NCBI RefSeq assembly: GCF_014534745.1 | Contig: NZ_JACVVP010000035.1 | Span: 1-64,000, forward strand | DNA length: 64,000 nucleotides | Origin: Flammeovirga sp. EKP202 | GTDB lineage: Bacteria > Bacteroidota > Bacteroidia > Cytophagales > Flammeovirgaceae | Direction: 5' to 3' | In this document: positions 1-8,698 of the stretch, one piece after another | How the letters are laid out: each line of letters begins with the position of its first letter | Position numbering within the stretch: position 1 is the first letter of the stretch | Translations under genes and position numbers: made by a program | Notes under the pieces: model-generated | Database searches by the model: none | What the model was told of the DNA's origin: nothing | Seen by the model: only the letters and a program-made list of their open reading frames with translations

Positions 1-94
1 GTAATTAAATATCTCCTTTCAGACTTTTATTTCTAAATGCAATACGAAATATTAAGATCTATTTTTAAATAGCTTCAATTCTAAATGCTATACA

Positions 95-994
95 ATGTAC
101 AAGAAACTAGTCTTACTCTCTTTTGTTTATCTATTATGTGCCTTTGATCGTGGTTCGGACGCTATTTTCACTTATACCAAAACTGGAGATCATGAAGCAA
201 TTGCCGTTTTACCCAATGGTAAGCATTTTATAGCCGGAAGCACTGGCTTTTTGGACCTTTGGAATGTGGAGACTGGTGAGAAAGTAAAAACGTTTACGAA
301 TTGGGGAAATCATAAAGCGATAGCAATTCTTCCAGATGGTAAACGTTTTATTGCAGGTAGCACTGGCTATTTAGATTTATGGGATATTGAGACAGGAGAG
401 AAGTTGATGACTTATACAAAATCCGGTATTCATGAGGCAATTGCTATTCTACCTGATGGTAAACGTTTTATTGCAGGTAGTACGGGATACTTGGATTTAT
501 GGGACATTGAGACGGGAGAGAAGCTGAAGACCTACACAAAAACGGGTAGTCACAAAGCAATAGCTGTACTACCTGATGGCAAACGTTTTGTGGCAGGAAG
601 TACCGGTTATTTGGATTTGTGGGATGTAGAGACAGGAGAGAAGCTGAAAACCTATACAAAGTCCGGTAATCATGAAGCTATTGTAGTTTTGCCTGATGGT
701 GAACGTTTTATTGCAGGAAGTACCGGTTACTTAGATTTATGGGATGTTGAAACGGGACAAAAGTTACTTTCTTATACAGAAAGAGGAAGTCATAAAGCAA
801 TAGCATTATTGCCCGATGGTGAGCGTTTTATTGCAAGTAGTACGGGCTATTTAGATTTATGGGATATTGAATCTGGAAAAAAGATACATTCTTATACACA
901 TTTTGGAAGTCATGAGGTGATAGCTGTTTTACCTGATGGAAAACAGTTTATTGCATCAAGTAATAGAAGGCTTGAGAAGTGGAATGTAGAATAA
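95..994 (+). CDS. Exported seven-repeat beta-propeller-like protein
   Basis: The 299-residue protein starts with a hydrophobic export signal (about residues 1-23). Seven consecutive 40-residue repeats follow, each containing a core like AIAVLPDGKRFIAGSTGYLD and ending in LWDVETGEKL. The WD-like pair (DLWD) and the count of seven match a WD40-type seven-bladed propeller, so a binding or scaffold role outside the cytoplasm is inferred; no catalytic motif is visible. The middle repeats are almost identical, which suggests recent tandem duplication. The ATG at 95 is the first start giving a clean signal sequence. A Cys at residue 15 (YLLC) is a poor lipobox, so lipidation is uncertain. The gene stands alone and converges on the next gene across a hairpin terminator. 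Confidence 0.8.
   Translation: MYKKLVLLSFVYLLCAFDRGSDAIFTYTKTGDHEAIAVLPNGKHFIAGSTGFLDLWNVETGEKVKTFTNWGNHKAIAILPDGKRFIAGSTGYLDLWDIETGEKLMTYTKSGIHEAIAILPDGKRFIAGSTGYLDLWDIETGEKLKTYTKTGSHKAIAVLPDGKRFVAGSTGYLDLWDVETGEKLKTYTKSGNHEAIVVLPDGERFIAGSTGYLDLWDVETGQKLLSYTERGSHKAIALLPDGERFIASSTGYLDLWDIESGKKIHSYTHFGSHEVIAVLPDGKQFIASSNRRLEKWNVE
170..991 (+). repeat. Seven tandem 120-bp in-frame repeats
   Basis: The repeat phase restarts at about 170, 290, 410, 530, 650, 770 and 890, exactly 120 bp apart. Each unit encodes one 40-residue blade. Conservation extends to the DNA (for example gatggtaaacgttttattgc recurs), so the units could recombine with one another. The first and last copies are the most divergent, as is common for array ends. 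Confidence 0.9.
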
Positions 995-1011
995 AAAGGA
1001 GGTCATTAAAA

Positions 1012-1051
1012 AATAATCCACTCTTTATAATAATGTAAAGAGTGGATTATT
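1012..1051. terminator. Bidirectional hairpin terminator
   Basis: A perfect 16-bp inverted repeat (aataatccactcttta and its complement) surrounds an 8-nt loop, between two converging genes. A-rich and T-rich flanks allow it to work in both directions. Confidence 0.8.
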
Positions 1052-1075
1052 CATTTATGATAGATTAAGGTGAGT

Positions 1076-1441
1076 CTAGCAAGTACTGTTCGGATTTTCA
1101 AAGTTGTTGCTTTCGTCTTCATCACGATCAGTCAGACATTTGAAGTCTTTTTCAATCAATAATTTCAATGAAGAACCATCTTCGTTATTTTGAACAGAAG
1201 AATAACCTACTTTACTTGTAGAGTGCCACTCGTTGATTTGCTCAACATTAAGGTGGAACTGTAAGCGGTTATTTTCCATGTCAACACTCATTTCTCCTTG
1301 CTCTACAGATTTGACGCCATAAGCAAAAGAAGTTTTTCCTAATTGTGAAACAGTCCAAACTTCACCTTCATTATAAAGAGTATCAAGATCGACTTTATTC
1401 AATCTTAATCGGATGCTGTTGTCTAATAATCTTAATTTCAT
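1076..1441 (-). CDS. DUF7009-like hypothetical protein in the moeA operon
   Basis: A small cytoplasmic protein of 121 residues with no signal or membrane segment. The opening MKLRLLDNSIRLRL and the C-terminal EKDFKCLTDRDEDE followed by FENPNSTC resemble a short Bacteroidota family (DUF7009 from memory) of unknown function. It begins 3 bp after the moeA stop codon on the same strand, so the two are almost certainly co-transcribed. That linkage suggests a role connected with molybdopterin enzymes, but this is inference from context only. The terminal cysteines and the acidic stretch are the most conserved-looking part and may bind metal or a partner. Confidence 0.7.
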   Translation of the reverse strand: MKLRLLDNSIRLRLNKVDLDTLYNEGEVWTVSQLGKTSFAYGVKSVEQGEMSVDMENNRLQFHLNVEQINEWHSTSKVGYSSVQNNEDGSSLKLLIEKDFKCLTDRDEDESNNFENPNSTC

Positions 1442-1444
1442 AAT

Positions 1445-2662
1445 CTATTTTTTATAGAACCAAATTGGTAATTTTTCATCTTTAGAGAAATCACTTTTTT
1501 CTCCTGGTAATTCAAGGAAAGCGTTGGCTTGTAAAAGGCTCGTCATATCACCTGATCCTCCACCTTTAACAGGTTGTGCCCAAAGTTTGCCCTCTTCATC
1601 ATAATAGGCTTTAACTTGCAAGAAGAAGGAAAGAGGCTTCTTGAAAGTGAACTCATCTGACAATGTAGCGTACTTTTGAACTAGAGGAGCACTAATACAT
1701 TCTTGTTTGTATAACCAAGGCATCAAATACCTATTTGTACATAAATAAGTTGAGACAGGGTTGCCTGGCAATGCAAAAATAGGTTGGTTTTTAGCCGTTA
1801 CTCCAAACCAAAAAGGTTTTCCAGGCCTTTGTTTAACACCGTGAAACTTCTTGGAAACACCCAATTCCTCAAATACTTTTGGAAGATAATCAAACTTTCC
1901 TTTTGAAACGCCACCACTGAATACAAAAATATCATATTCTTCGAAAAGTGACTGTATCGCTTGTTTTAAACGCTCATAATCATCTTTAAGGTGGAAGATT
2001 TTAGAATCTAATCCTTCTTCTTGTAACCTGCTTTGAATTGTAAAGCAATTTGACATTCTGATCTGATGAGGAGCAGGTGTGTCTTCAATATTTACTAACT
2101 CATCACCAGTGGCGATAATGGCCACTTTTGGTTTTGCATATACTTTTACTTCGTATTTACCAACCGTAGCTAATAATCCAATTTCAGCTGATGTAATAGG
2201 TGTGCCACTTTCAAGCAGAAGATCACCTTTTTCTTGGTCATTTCCTTGCTTATGGATATTGCCAAAAGATTGAATATTGTTGAAGTCTTCAACAATCATT
2301 GCGTCACCTTCTTTTCGTGTCCACTCATAAGGAATAACTACATCTGCATTTTCAGGTAACATGGCGCCAGTCATCACTTCCAGACAATTTTCAGTATCTT
2401 GAAGCGTCATTTGTGGACTTCCTGCAGCCTGAATGCCTTCAATTTTAAACTGATGCTTTCCTTTTTCAATTGCATTATAATTAATGGCAATTCCATCCAT
2501 GGCCACTCGGTTAAATGGAGGGAAATCACGATCTGCATGAATAGTCTCTGCCAATACTTTGCCTATTGCTTCTGAAAGTGAAACCGTTATTACCTCTGTT
2601 TTTAAAGCGACCTGACTAATTATTTGGTCAACTTCTAATAGTTCTATCAATTGATTTTGCAT
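1445..2662 (-). CDS. moeA: Molybdopterin molybdenumtransferase MoeA
   Basis: MoeA inserts molybdate into adenylylated molybdopterin in the last step of cofactor synthesis. The 405-residue product shows the family hallmarks in order: FPPFNRVAMDGIAI, GAMLPENADVVIPYE, the ATGDELV motif, the FSGGVSKGKFD loop, and LPGNPVST near the C-terminus. Length is normal for the family. A longer reading frame starts at 2743, but its first 27 residues are hydrophobic and unlike MoeA and would overlap the divergent moaC gene. The ATG at 2662 (MQNQLIELLEV) is therefore preferred. It is divergent from moaC and mobA, and the DUF7009-like gene follows directly. Confidence 0.93.
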   Translation of the reverse strand: MQNQLIELLEVDQIISQVALKTEVITVSLSEAIGKVLAETIHADRDFPPFNRVAMDGIAINYNAIEKGKHQFKIEGIQAAGSPQMTLQDTENCLEVMTGAMLPENADVVIPYEWTRKEGDAMIVEDFNNIQSFGNIHKQGNDQEKGDLLLESGTPITSAEIGLLATVGKYEVKVYAKPKVAIIATGDELVNIEDTPAPHQIRMSNCFTIQSRLQEEGLDSKIFHLKDDYERLKQAIQSLFEEYDIFVFSGGVSKGKFDYLPKVFEELGVSKKFHGVKQRPGKPFWFGVTAKNQPIFALPGNPVSTYLCTNRYLMPWLYKQECISAPLVQKYATLSDEFTFKKPLSFFLQVKAYYDEEGKLWAQPVKGGGSGDMTSLLQANAFLELPGEKSDFSKDEKLPIWFYKK

Positions 2663-2717
2663 AGTAGTTTGTTTCTTTAGAAATTGGACTTCGAAATTAC
2701 TTATAGAAAGCTTAAGA

Positions 2718-3212
2718 ATGAAAAAAGAAGAAGAAAAAAACAATACCTTGACCCATCTTGATGAAGAAGGAAATCCTTCTATGGTAGATGTGGGAGGTAA
2801 AAGTGTAACGAAAAGAATAGCGATTGCTCAAACTGTTATAAGCTTTCCAAAAGAAGTGGCACTTCAGATTCAAGGTCAAGATAATTCGACTAAAAAAGGA
2901 TCGATTTTTCAAACTGCGATGATTGCAGGTATCATGGGTACTAAAAAGACATCGGATTTAATTCCACTTTGTCACCCACTCCCTTTAGATAAGTGTAACA
3001 TAGAAATTGATTGGTCTTCTGAAACAGAAATTACTATCAAAAGTACAGCCTCTGTTACTTCAAAAACTGGAGTTGAAATGGAAGCATTAACGGGTGCAAG
3101 CGTTGCAGCTTTAACGATTTATGACATGTGTAAGGCACTTTCACATGATATTGTCATCAAAGAGACAAAGTTGATGCATAAAACTGGCGGTAAATCGGAT
3201 TTTAATAGATAG
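2718..3212 (+). CDS. moaC: Cyclic pyranopterin monophosphate synthase MoaC
   Basis: MoaC converts the MoaA product to cyclic pyranopterin monophosphate, the first stable molybdopterin precursor. The 164-residue protein has the expected MVDVGGKSVTKRIA opening, the KGSIFQTAMIAGIMGTKKTS segment, the catalytic-region PLCHPLPLDKC, and the TGVEMEALTGASVAALTIYDMCK block, all diagnostic of the family. It has a slightly long N-terminus rich in Lys and Glu. It is followed with no gap by the mobA fusion. MoaA, MoaD and MoaE are not in the window. Confidence 0.95.
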   Translation: MKKEEEKNNTLTHLDEEGNPSMVDVGGKSVTKRIAIAQTVISFPKEVALQIQGQDNSTKKGSIFQTAMIAGIMGTKKTSDLIPLCHPLPLDKCNIEIDWSSETEITIKSTASVTSKTGVEMEALTGASVAALTIYDMCKALSHDIVIKETKLMHKTGGKSDFNR

Positions 3213-4319
3213 ATGAAGCGTCAGAAAAAAGCCAAAATAGCACAGAGAGAAATAGGGAATTATGGTATCAATGAAATAGCCATAATGGGAGTAGATAACA
3301 ATGCTATTCGTGAGTTTGTAGTTAATGTTTTCAGAGAGTTGCCTTCCCTAAAAATTGCACTTTTAGATCAAAGGGTAGATAAAGAACAAGCCTCCTTTAT
3401 TAGAGGGGAAATCTTTGGTAATAATGATCATTCAGGACTCAAAAAGTTTGATGTTTCTGTATCAACTTCTGCATTTGAATTGAAAACTTACTTTAGAGAT
3501 TGTGCTGTTACGTTTGTCAATGGAAATTATTTTACTGGTCAGCAGCAATTGTTGTTTATTGACAGTCGAACTTCTTTAATCGATCAAATTGAAGATATAA
3601 AAAATCCGATTGGAGTTGTATTTACAGAAGGGAGCAAGGCTATTCCCACTGAGTTGTTAACTGTAAAACCTGAGTTGGCTGATTTACCTACTTTTACAGT
3701 GTCAGATTTGGAAGGTATTGCTTCATCCATTTTATCTCATGTTGAAATTCAACCTCAATTAAAAGGTTTGGTGTTGGTGGGTGGTAAAAGTACTAGGATG
3801 GGTGAAGATAAAGCCATGTTAGATTACCACGGAAAACCTCAGTGGAAGTATTCGTATGATCTATTATCTCAATATTGTGATGAGGTTTTTGTATCTGTCG
3901 CAAATAAAGAAGACAAATATACAGAGGTTGAACAGCTAGAGGATAAGTTTTTAGGATTAGGGCCTTTAGGTGGAATCTTATCTGCTTTCCAAAGTGATCC
4001 TAATTCGGCTTGGTTGGTGGTCGCATGTGATTTGCCATTGCTGAGTGCTAATTCGATCAATCAATTAGTACAATCGAGGAATCCTCAGAAGTTGGCGACT
4101 ACTTTTAAGAGTCCAGCCATGAAGTTTCCAGAACCTTTAATTTGTATTTGGGAACCGAAAGCCTATGGTAAATTATTAGAATTTTTGAGTTGGGGATATT
4201 CCTCTCCATTAAAAACATTAGTAAATAATGATATAGAATTAGTCATACCGACTTATAAAGAAGAAATGACCAATGCTAATACACCGGAAGAGTATCAACG
4301 ATTGAAAGGTCTTTTATAA
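3213..4319 (+). CDS. mobA: MobB-like/MobA fusion, molybdenum cofactor guanylyltransferase
   Basis: The C-terminal half (from about residue 185) is a MobA nucleotidyltransferase that attaches GMP to molybdopterin. It shows LVLVGGKSTRMGEDKAMLDY, the GLGPLGGILSAF loop and the WLVVACDLPLL metal-binding motif. The N-terminal 180 residues look like a degenerate MobB-type domain without a clear Walker A motif (GVDNNAI at the expected position), a fusion typical of Bacteroidota. The ATG follows the moaC stop codon directly (tagatg), so translation is probably coupled. Ending NTPEEYQRL is usual for this group. Whether the N-terminal domain still binds nucleotide is doubtful. Confidence 0.88.
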   Translation: MKRQKKAKIAQREIGNYGINEIAIMGVDNNAIREFVVNVFRELPSLKIALLDQRVDKEQASFIRGEIFGNNDHSGLKKFDVSVSTSAFELKTYFRDCAVTFVNGNYFTGQQQLLFIDSRTSLIDQIEDIKNPIGVVFTEGSKAIPTELLTVKPELADLPTFTVSDLEGIASSILSHVEIQPQLKGLVLVGGKSTRMGEDKAMLDYHGKPQWKYSYDLLSQYCDEVFVSVANKEDKYTEVEQLEDKFLGLGPLGGILSAFQSDPNSAWLVVACDLPLLSANSINQLVQSRNPQKLATTFKSPAMKFPEPLICIWEPKAYGKLLEFLSWGYSSPLKTLVNNDIELVIPTYKEEMTNANTPEEYQRLKGLL

Positions 4320-4326
4320 AAAATAA

Positions 4327-4356
4327 CCCCATTCCTCTTTTTGATAGAGAATGGGG
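4327..4356. terminator. Hairpin terminator between convergent genes
   Basis: ccccattc pairs with gaatgggg around an internal ctct/agag extension, flanked by A and T tracts. It lies between the mobA fusion and the converging spermidine-synthase-like gene. Confidence 0.75.
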
Positions 4357-4367
4357 TCGTTTTATGA

Positions 4368-5954
4368 TTAGAATAAATCCCAGTTTCCTTTTCCATAATA
4401 CGTAGGAAGAACTGGATTATGAACTGTATTGACCTCAACCTGACTACTGTCAAATTCAACAAGTCCTTTTCCAAAAGAAGTTATACTATTGAGTGCTTCG
4501 TTATTCAACCAACGCGTTGGGATTTCTTCAATATCAAGACCTCTTATTTTTTGCTTCATTTCAGCAGGGCTTAACGTTTTTGTGCCCATTACCCATCCCC
4601 ATTCACCTAGTGTTAATACCTGATTTCTCATAGGAATAGTATTGAAGCCAGCTTCTTGCATTGTTTTTTCTATACAATAAAAAGCTTTTGTAGCATAATA
4701 GGGACTTCCCGCTTGTGTTACAATTACGCCATTGGGTCTCAAATGATGCCAACACATTCTAAATGTTTCCATGGATTGTAATCTCCCTAATTCAATAGAT
4801 TTGGGATCTGGGAAATCCATTAATATCACATCAAAAAACTCTTCTGTTTTCTCTAGATAAGTAAAAGCATCACTGTTGATAACCTCCACTTTTGAGTTGT
4901 TGAGTGCATTTCCATTGAGTTCAACAAAAATCGGGTGTTCTTGACCTAACCTTGTCATGCCTGGGTCGAGATCCACTAAGGTCACTTTTTCGATAGAAGG
5001 ATACTTTAGTGCTTCTCTAGCTAAACATCCATCCCCACCACCAAGGATCAATACTTTTTGTGGACGCCCATTCAAAGATAAAGCTGGAATAGCCATAGGT
5101 TCATGGTAAAGCCATTCGTCAAAAGTACTTAACTGTAAGTGCCCGTTGATATATAACCAATAGTCATTTTTCCATTTGGTAACAACCAAACGTTGATAAG
5201 AAGTTTGCTCTTGAAATACAACCTTATCTTTATAGAGATGCTGTTCTCCAAAATTAATAACTTCCTTCGCACTGAACATTCCTATACCTATAACAATGAA
5301 TAATGAAATACTGCCAATCTTTAATTTTTTGACCCAATTCGGTGCTATAATATCATCTAATCTCCATAATAATAATATGGCTACACTAAGGTTCACAAAG
5401 CCAAGGACAAAAGGAGTATACGTTAATCCTAAGAATGGAAGTCCTACAAAGGCGAAGAATAACCCTCCAAATAAACTGCCGAAATAGTCTTTTTCCATGA
5501 CTGAGGAAATATTGACTTTCAGAGTTTCAAAAGAATCGTTTAGGCGTGTTGCCAATGGAATTTCTAAACCAATTAAAAAGCCAATACAAATACTGGTGAA
5601 GTAAATTAAAACACCATCAATTGGTAAGGGAAAAACATAGAGTTCTTGATTAAAACTCACGTAGGCCGAAATGCCATAGGCTATGATGGAACTAAAGGAA
5701 ACTAAAAAGGAAAGGATGAATTCAACTAAAATAAATTTTTCAATCAAATTCTTGTCTAAATATTTACTGTATCTACTTCCTAATCCCATTGCGAAAAGCA
5801 TGAAGGATAGGGTTAAAGTCCATTGTAAAACGGAGTTTCCTAAAAAGTAAGTGGCTAGCGTTGATAAGACATACTCTGCTACAATTCCTGATAAACCTGT
5901 AGCAAATAAAGCTAATTTTAAAGTGTTTGATTTAGATAAAAATGAAGTTTTCAT
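4368..5954 (-). CDS. Membrane-fused spermidine-synthase-like aminopropyltransferase
   Basis: The N-terminal 225 or so residues hold about seven hydrophobic helices. The C-terminal half is a class I methyltransferase-fold domain of the spermidine/spermine synthase family: LILGGGDGCLAREALKYP, VTLVDLDPGM, then the INSDAFTYL and ILMDFPDP motifs around the active site. This predicts transfer of an aminopropyl group (from decarboxylated SAM) or a related reaction at the membrane. A reading frame begins at 6002, but a rho-independent terminator sits inside that extension, so the ATG at 5954 (MKTSFLSKS) is chosen. No speD or speA is in the window. It follows a DUF4178 gene and a lipoprotein gene on the same strand. 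Confidence 0.85.
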   Translation of the reverse strand: MKTSFLSKSNTLKLALFATGLSGIVAEYVLSTLATYFLGNSVLQWTLTLSFMLFAMGLGSRYSKYLDKNLIEKFILVEFILSFLVSFSSIIAYGISAYVSFNQELYVFPLPIDGVLIYFTSICIGFLIGLEIPLATRLNDSFETLKVNISSVMEKDYFGSLFGGLFFAFVGLPFLGLTYTPFVLGFVNLSVAILLLWRLDDIIAPNWVKKLKIGSISLFIVIGIGMFSAKEVINFGEQHLYKDKVVFQEQTSYQRLVVTKWKNDYWLYINGHLQLSTFDEWLYHEPMAIPALSLNGRPQKVLILGGGDGCLAREALKYPSIEKVTLVDLDPGMTRLGQEHPIFVELNGNALNNSKVEVINSDAFTYLEKTEEFFDVILMDFPDPKSIELGRLQSMETFRMCWHHLRPNGVIVTQAGSPYYATKAFYCIEKTMQEAGFNTIPMRNQVLTLGEWGWVMGTKTLSPAEMKQKIRGLDIEEIPTRWLNNEALNSITSFGKGLVEFDSSQVEVNTVHNPVLPTYYGKGNWDLF

Positions 5955-5966
5955 TGTTTGTTTGAA

Positions 5967-5999
5967 ACAAAAACCCTCAGTAGTATGAAATACTGAGGG
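5967..5999 (-). terminator. Rho-independent terminator upstream of the spermidine-synthase-like gene
   Basis: On the minus strand ccctcagta pairs with tactgaggg and is followed by a T run. It ends the lipoprotein transcript just before the next start codon, so that gene needs read-through or its own promoter. Confidence 0.75.
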
Positions 6000-6025
6000 C
6001 ATTGAAAAATGGTAATTTAATATTT

Positions 6026-6808
6026 TTATTTTCCTCCTGAAGAAGAAGATCTTGATCTTGATGAAGCTCCGCTACCGTATCTAGAAGATGTACTTTTGTA
6101 ACCCGAAGATCTAGAACCTGCTGCAGAACGGGCAGGGGAACGGCTTACACTATTGTTAACAGTGCTTTTAAAGCTACTACTTGTACTCATTCTTCTAGCA
6201 AAACTAGGGTTAGATTTAGATACACCAGAGGAGTAAGTACCGTATCTTGGTGAACCTGAGCTACCTCCGTAGTAGTTTCTGCCTGAGCTGTAATGTCTTC
6301 TGTAATCGTAGTAACTAGATCTGTAAATTGGGCCGTAGTAACCCATTCCAAAAATGCTTCTTAACATGGCATATCTTCCGTAAAACTCCCAAAAGCTTGT
6401 GCCTGTACTTGGGTTTGTTTTCCATTGACCATATTGAGAGTTACCTACATACCCAGAGTAACCTGGAGGTGAAACTTGCTTTGAAACTTTACCATCGATT
6501 TTCGAAGCGATTTCCATTCCAATATCTCCTGAATGTAAATTGAAAAATGCTTCAGAAACAGGATACCACTCAGTAGTTTTAGTCTGAGGGATACTATCTG
6601 CTCCCATCGTAATGATTTGATATTGGTGACGATATTCATTGGCAGTAAACATATGTTCTTCTGCATCCATGTCGTGAAGTAAGATAGTGAAGTCTTTTAC
6701 ATCACTCATGTCAACGATGAATTGATCGACAGGTGTTTTTCTGAAGGTTTCTTGAGAAGAACAAGAAATCAAAAAAAGAAAAGATAGAAATACGAATATT
6801 CTTCTCAT
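6026..6808 (-). CDS. Ser/Gly/Tyr/Arg-rich lipoprotein, polyamine-locus type
   Basis: MRRIFVFLSFLFLISC is a textbook lipoprotein signal with Cys16 as the lipidated residue; a GTG start 18 bp upstream is also open. A folded-looking region follows (about 20-130) with conserved-looking segments SPPGYSGYVGNSQYGQW and GTSFWEFYGRYAMLRS. The last 110 residues are low-complexity, rich in Ser, Tyr, Arg and Gly, strongly basic and probably disordered. The order DUF4178 gene, this lipoprotein, spermidine-synthase-like gene resembles DUF4178/DUF350/aminopropyltransferase neighbourhoods that I recall from other bacteria. A role in an envelope polyamine-linked system is inferred. No enzyme motif is visible. 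Confidence 0.75.
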   Translation of the reverse strand: MRRIFVFLSFLFLISCSSQETFRKTPVDQFIVDMSDVKDFTILLHDMDAEEHMFTANEYRHQYQIITMGADSIPQTKTTEWYPVSEAFFNLHSGDIGMEIASKIDGKVSKQVSPPGYSGYVGNSQYGQWKTNPSTGTSFWEFYGRYAMLRSIFGMGYYGPIYRSSYYDYRRHYSSGRNYYGGSSGSPRYGTYSSGVSKSNPSFARRMSTSSSFKSTVNNSVSRSPARSAAGSRSSGYKSTSSRYGSGASSRSRSSSSGGK

Positions 6809-6891
6809 GTTTTTAGATGTTTGCACGTTATGATTGTAAATGTATATAAATAATGTAACGTAATCTGTGCTTAAAAAGATATTACTTGAGC

Positions 6892-7443
6892 TTAACTAGT
6901 CGGTAAGATATTAGTGAACGCATCAGGTGAATAAACTATACCTTTTGATGCTTCAAAATCCTCATCTCCAAAACGCTCTAATGTGATTATATTTTTCTCC
7001 GTGTCGTCATAATATTCCCAACACATATATTCCAAACTGTCATCACCACTCATTGTTTGAGTATTTCTCCAATAGCCTACACTTTTTGAATCTCTGTAGT
7101 ATGTAATGCCTTCAAATGTGATTTGCTTAGGTGGTTTGCCTTTTTGTAGAATTCCTTCTTCTACTTCTTCAGGAAGTTTACCCCACATGATTTTCTTGGA
7201 AACAGTACCTGTGATAAAATCATCTTCACCGATACTTAAGAATACGCTATCAGTAGCACTTTCAAGTTTGAATTCATAAGAGAAATCATTGTCTCCCCAG
7301 TCGTACTCAAACTCTTCAGTAACTTCCCAAGTTTGAAGATCAAAATCGAGTACATATCCTTTACGTAAATCAGTAATTCCAATATTGGTAGGGTCGTAAT
7401 GTGACTCCTCTTTCTTTTTCTTTTTGAAAAATCCGAATGGCAT
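6892..7443 (-). CDS. DUF4178 domain protein
   Basis: The 183-residue soluble protein begins with a very basic stretch (FFKKKKKEE) that could bind acidic lipids. A DUF4178-like beta domain follows, with LRKGYVLDFDLQTWEV, the FEYDWGDNDFSYEFKLE strand region and FLSIGEDD. Function of the family is unknown; it is often found near aminopropyltransferase and DUF350 genes. It is the first gene of a three-gene minus-strand group ending in the spermidine-synthase-like enzyme. A CAAATATA sequence at 7470-7477 reads as TATATTTG on the minus strand and may be its -7 promoter element. Confidence 0.75.
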   Translation of the reverse strand: MPFGFFKKKKKEESHYDPTNIGITDLRKGYVLDFDLQTWEVTEEFEYDWGDNDFSYEFKLESATDSVFLSIGEDDFITGTVSKKIMWGKLPEEVEEGILQKGKPPKQITFEGITYYRDSKSVGYWRNTQTMSGDDSLEYMCWEYYDDTEKNIITLERFGDEDFEASKGIVYSPDAFTNILPTS

Positions 7444-7548
7444 ATCTTTTATATTTTATTTGACACTATCAAATATAATATAAAACTCAATGAATAGAGT
7501 GAGTTTGAAATATAAATTTCATTAAAAAGAGAGATATGAAAGAGTGGA

Positions 7549-8466
7549 TTAGTCTGTTTCGATAATTGTGAATTTTTTGCCTTCTTTGGCCAATTCAGTA
7601 TTATCAAATTCAGTTCTAGACTCATCAAGAAGCACTTTGAGGTCGCCATATCGGGCTGAAAAGTGTCCGATTAATAGCTTGCCGACTTTTGCTTCTCTAG
7701 CAATTTGACCAGCCTGTAAAGCCGTGGTATGAAATGTAGTGTTAGCTCTTTCTAAATGTCTGTGCATGAAAGTGGATTCATGATACAATAGATCAACACC
7801 ATAAACTTTTGAGATAACACTGCGACTAAACTTAGTGTCAGAACAAAATGCATACGACCTTGATTGACGAGGAGGGAGAGTGACATCTTGATATTGGATT
7901 GTTTCTCCTTGGAATTCTATGTTTTCTCCACGTTTCAATGCTCTAAAGGCATCAAAAGGAAGACCTGATGGTAATTTTTCTGGAATGATTCTATACTGTT
8001 TCTTCTTTTCCCTAAATAAGAAACCTGTACATGGTACTCGGTGGATTAACGGGATGGTTTCGACAGTAATATGATCGTTCTCAAAAATCACATCTGAAAA
8101 CATAGTAGGATTGTCATACAGACAAATTTTGTAATTAAGCTCGGTATTTGAATGCTTAAAACTAGCCAATAAAACCTCGTCTAAACCTCTTGGTCCATGA
8201 ATATACAAAGGAGCTGTTCTACGTTGGATATTCATCGTAGAAAGTAATCCTGGTAAACCAAAGAAGTGATCGCCATGAAGATGACTGATAAAAATATGCT
8301 CAATTTTATGTAAGCTAATTCCCATCTCAATTAATTGATGTTGTGTAGCTTCTCCACAATCAATCAAAAACTGATGGTTACCTATACGTACATGTTGAGA
8401 TGTCATGTGCCTGCCTTTCACAGGTACAGCAGCACTAGACCCTAAAATTGTGATTTCGAACGACAA
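7549..8466 (-). CDS. rnz: Ribonuclease Z
   Basis: RNase Z cuts the 3' trailer from tRNA precursors. The 305-residue protein has the metallo-beta-lactamase signature SHLHGDHFFGLPG (H62, H64, D66, H67), the early GSSAAVPVKGRH segment, the YHESTF region, and a late GHFSARY motif supplying another metal ligand. Size and motif spacing fit the short RNase Z class. It lies downstream of the STAS-domain gene on the same strand, about 230 bp away and beyond a strong terminator, so it probably has its own promoter. Confidence 0.95.
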   Translation of the reverse strand: MSFEITILGSSAAVPVKGRHMTSQHVRIGNHQFLIDCGEATQHQLIEMGISLHKIEHIFISHLHGDHFFGLPGLLSTMNIQRRTAPLYIHGPRGLDEVLLASFKHSNTELNYKICLYDNPTMFSDVIFENDHITVETIPLIHRVPCTGFLFREKKKQYRIIPEKLPSGLPFDAFRALKRGENIEFQGETIQYQDVTLPPRQSRSYAFCSDTKFSRSVISKVYGVDLLYHESTFMHRHLERANTTFHTTALQAGQIAREAKVGKLLIGHFSARYGDLKVLLDESRTEFDNTELAKEGKKFTIIETD

Positions 8467-8630
8467 GGGATAAGTTTGTTAGTAATAAATTATTAAGCCG
8501 TTAAACAATTGTATTGTAATCGTTCAAACCTTTTTCTGTAGTCCACTGAGAATTGGAATTTTATTGTTGTGATCATAGCTTTAACTCTTTGATAACACGA
8601 AAAGATTTTCAATACTGCTTCTTTAACTGC

Positions 8631-8669
8631 TTAAAAAGCTCGAATTGCAAAAATTGCAATTCGAGCTTT
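8631..8669 (-). terminator. Strong hairpin terminator after the STAS gene
   Basis: A perfect 14-bp stem (agctcgaattgcaa and complement) with a 3-nt loop and a T tract on the minus-strand side lies 30 bp beyond the STAS gene stop codon. Confidence 0.85.
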
Positions 8670-8698
8670 ATAAAAATAATACTATTTAATAATAAGGC

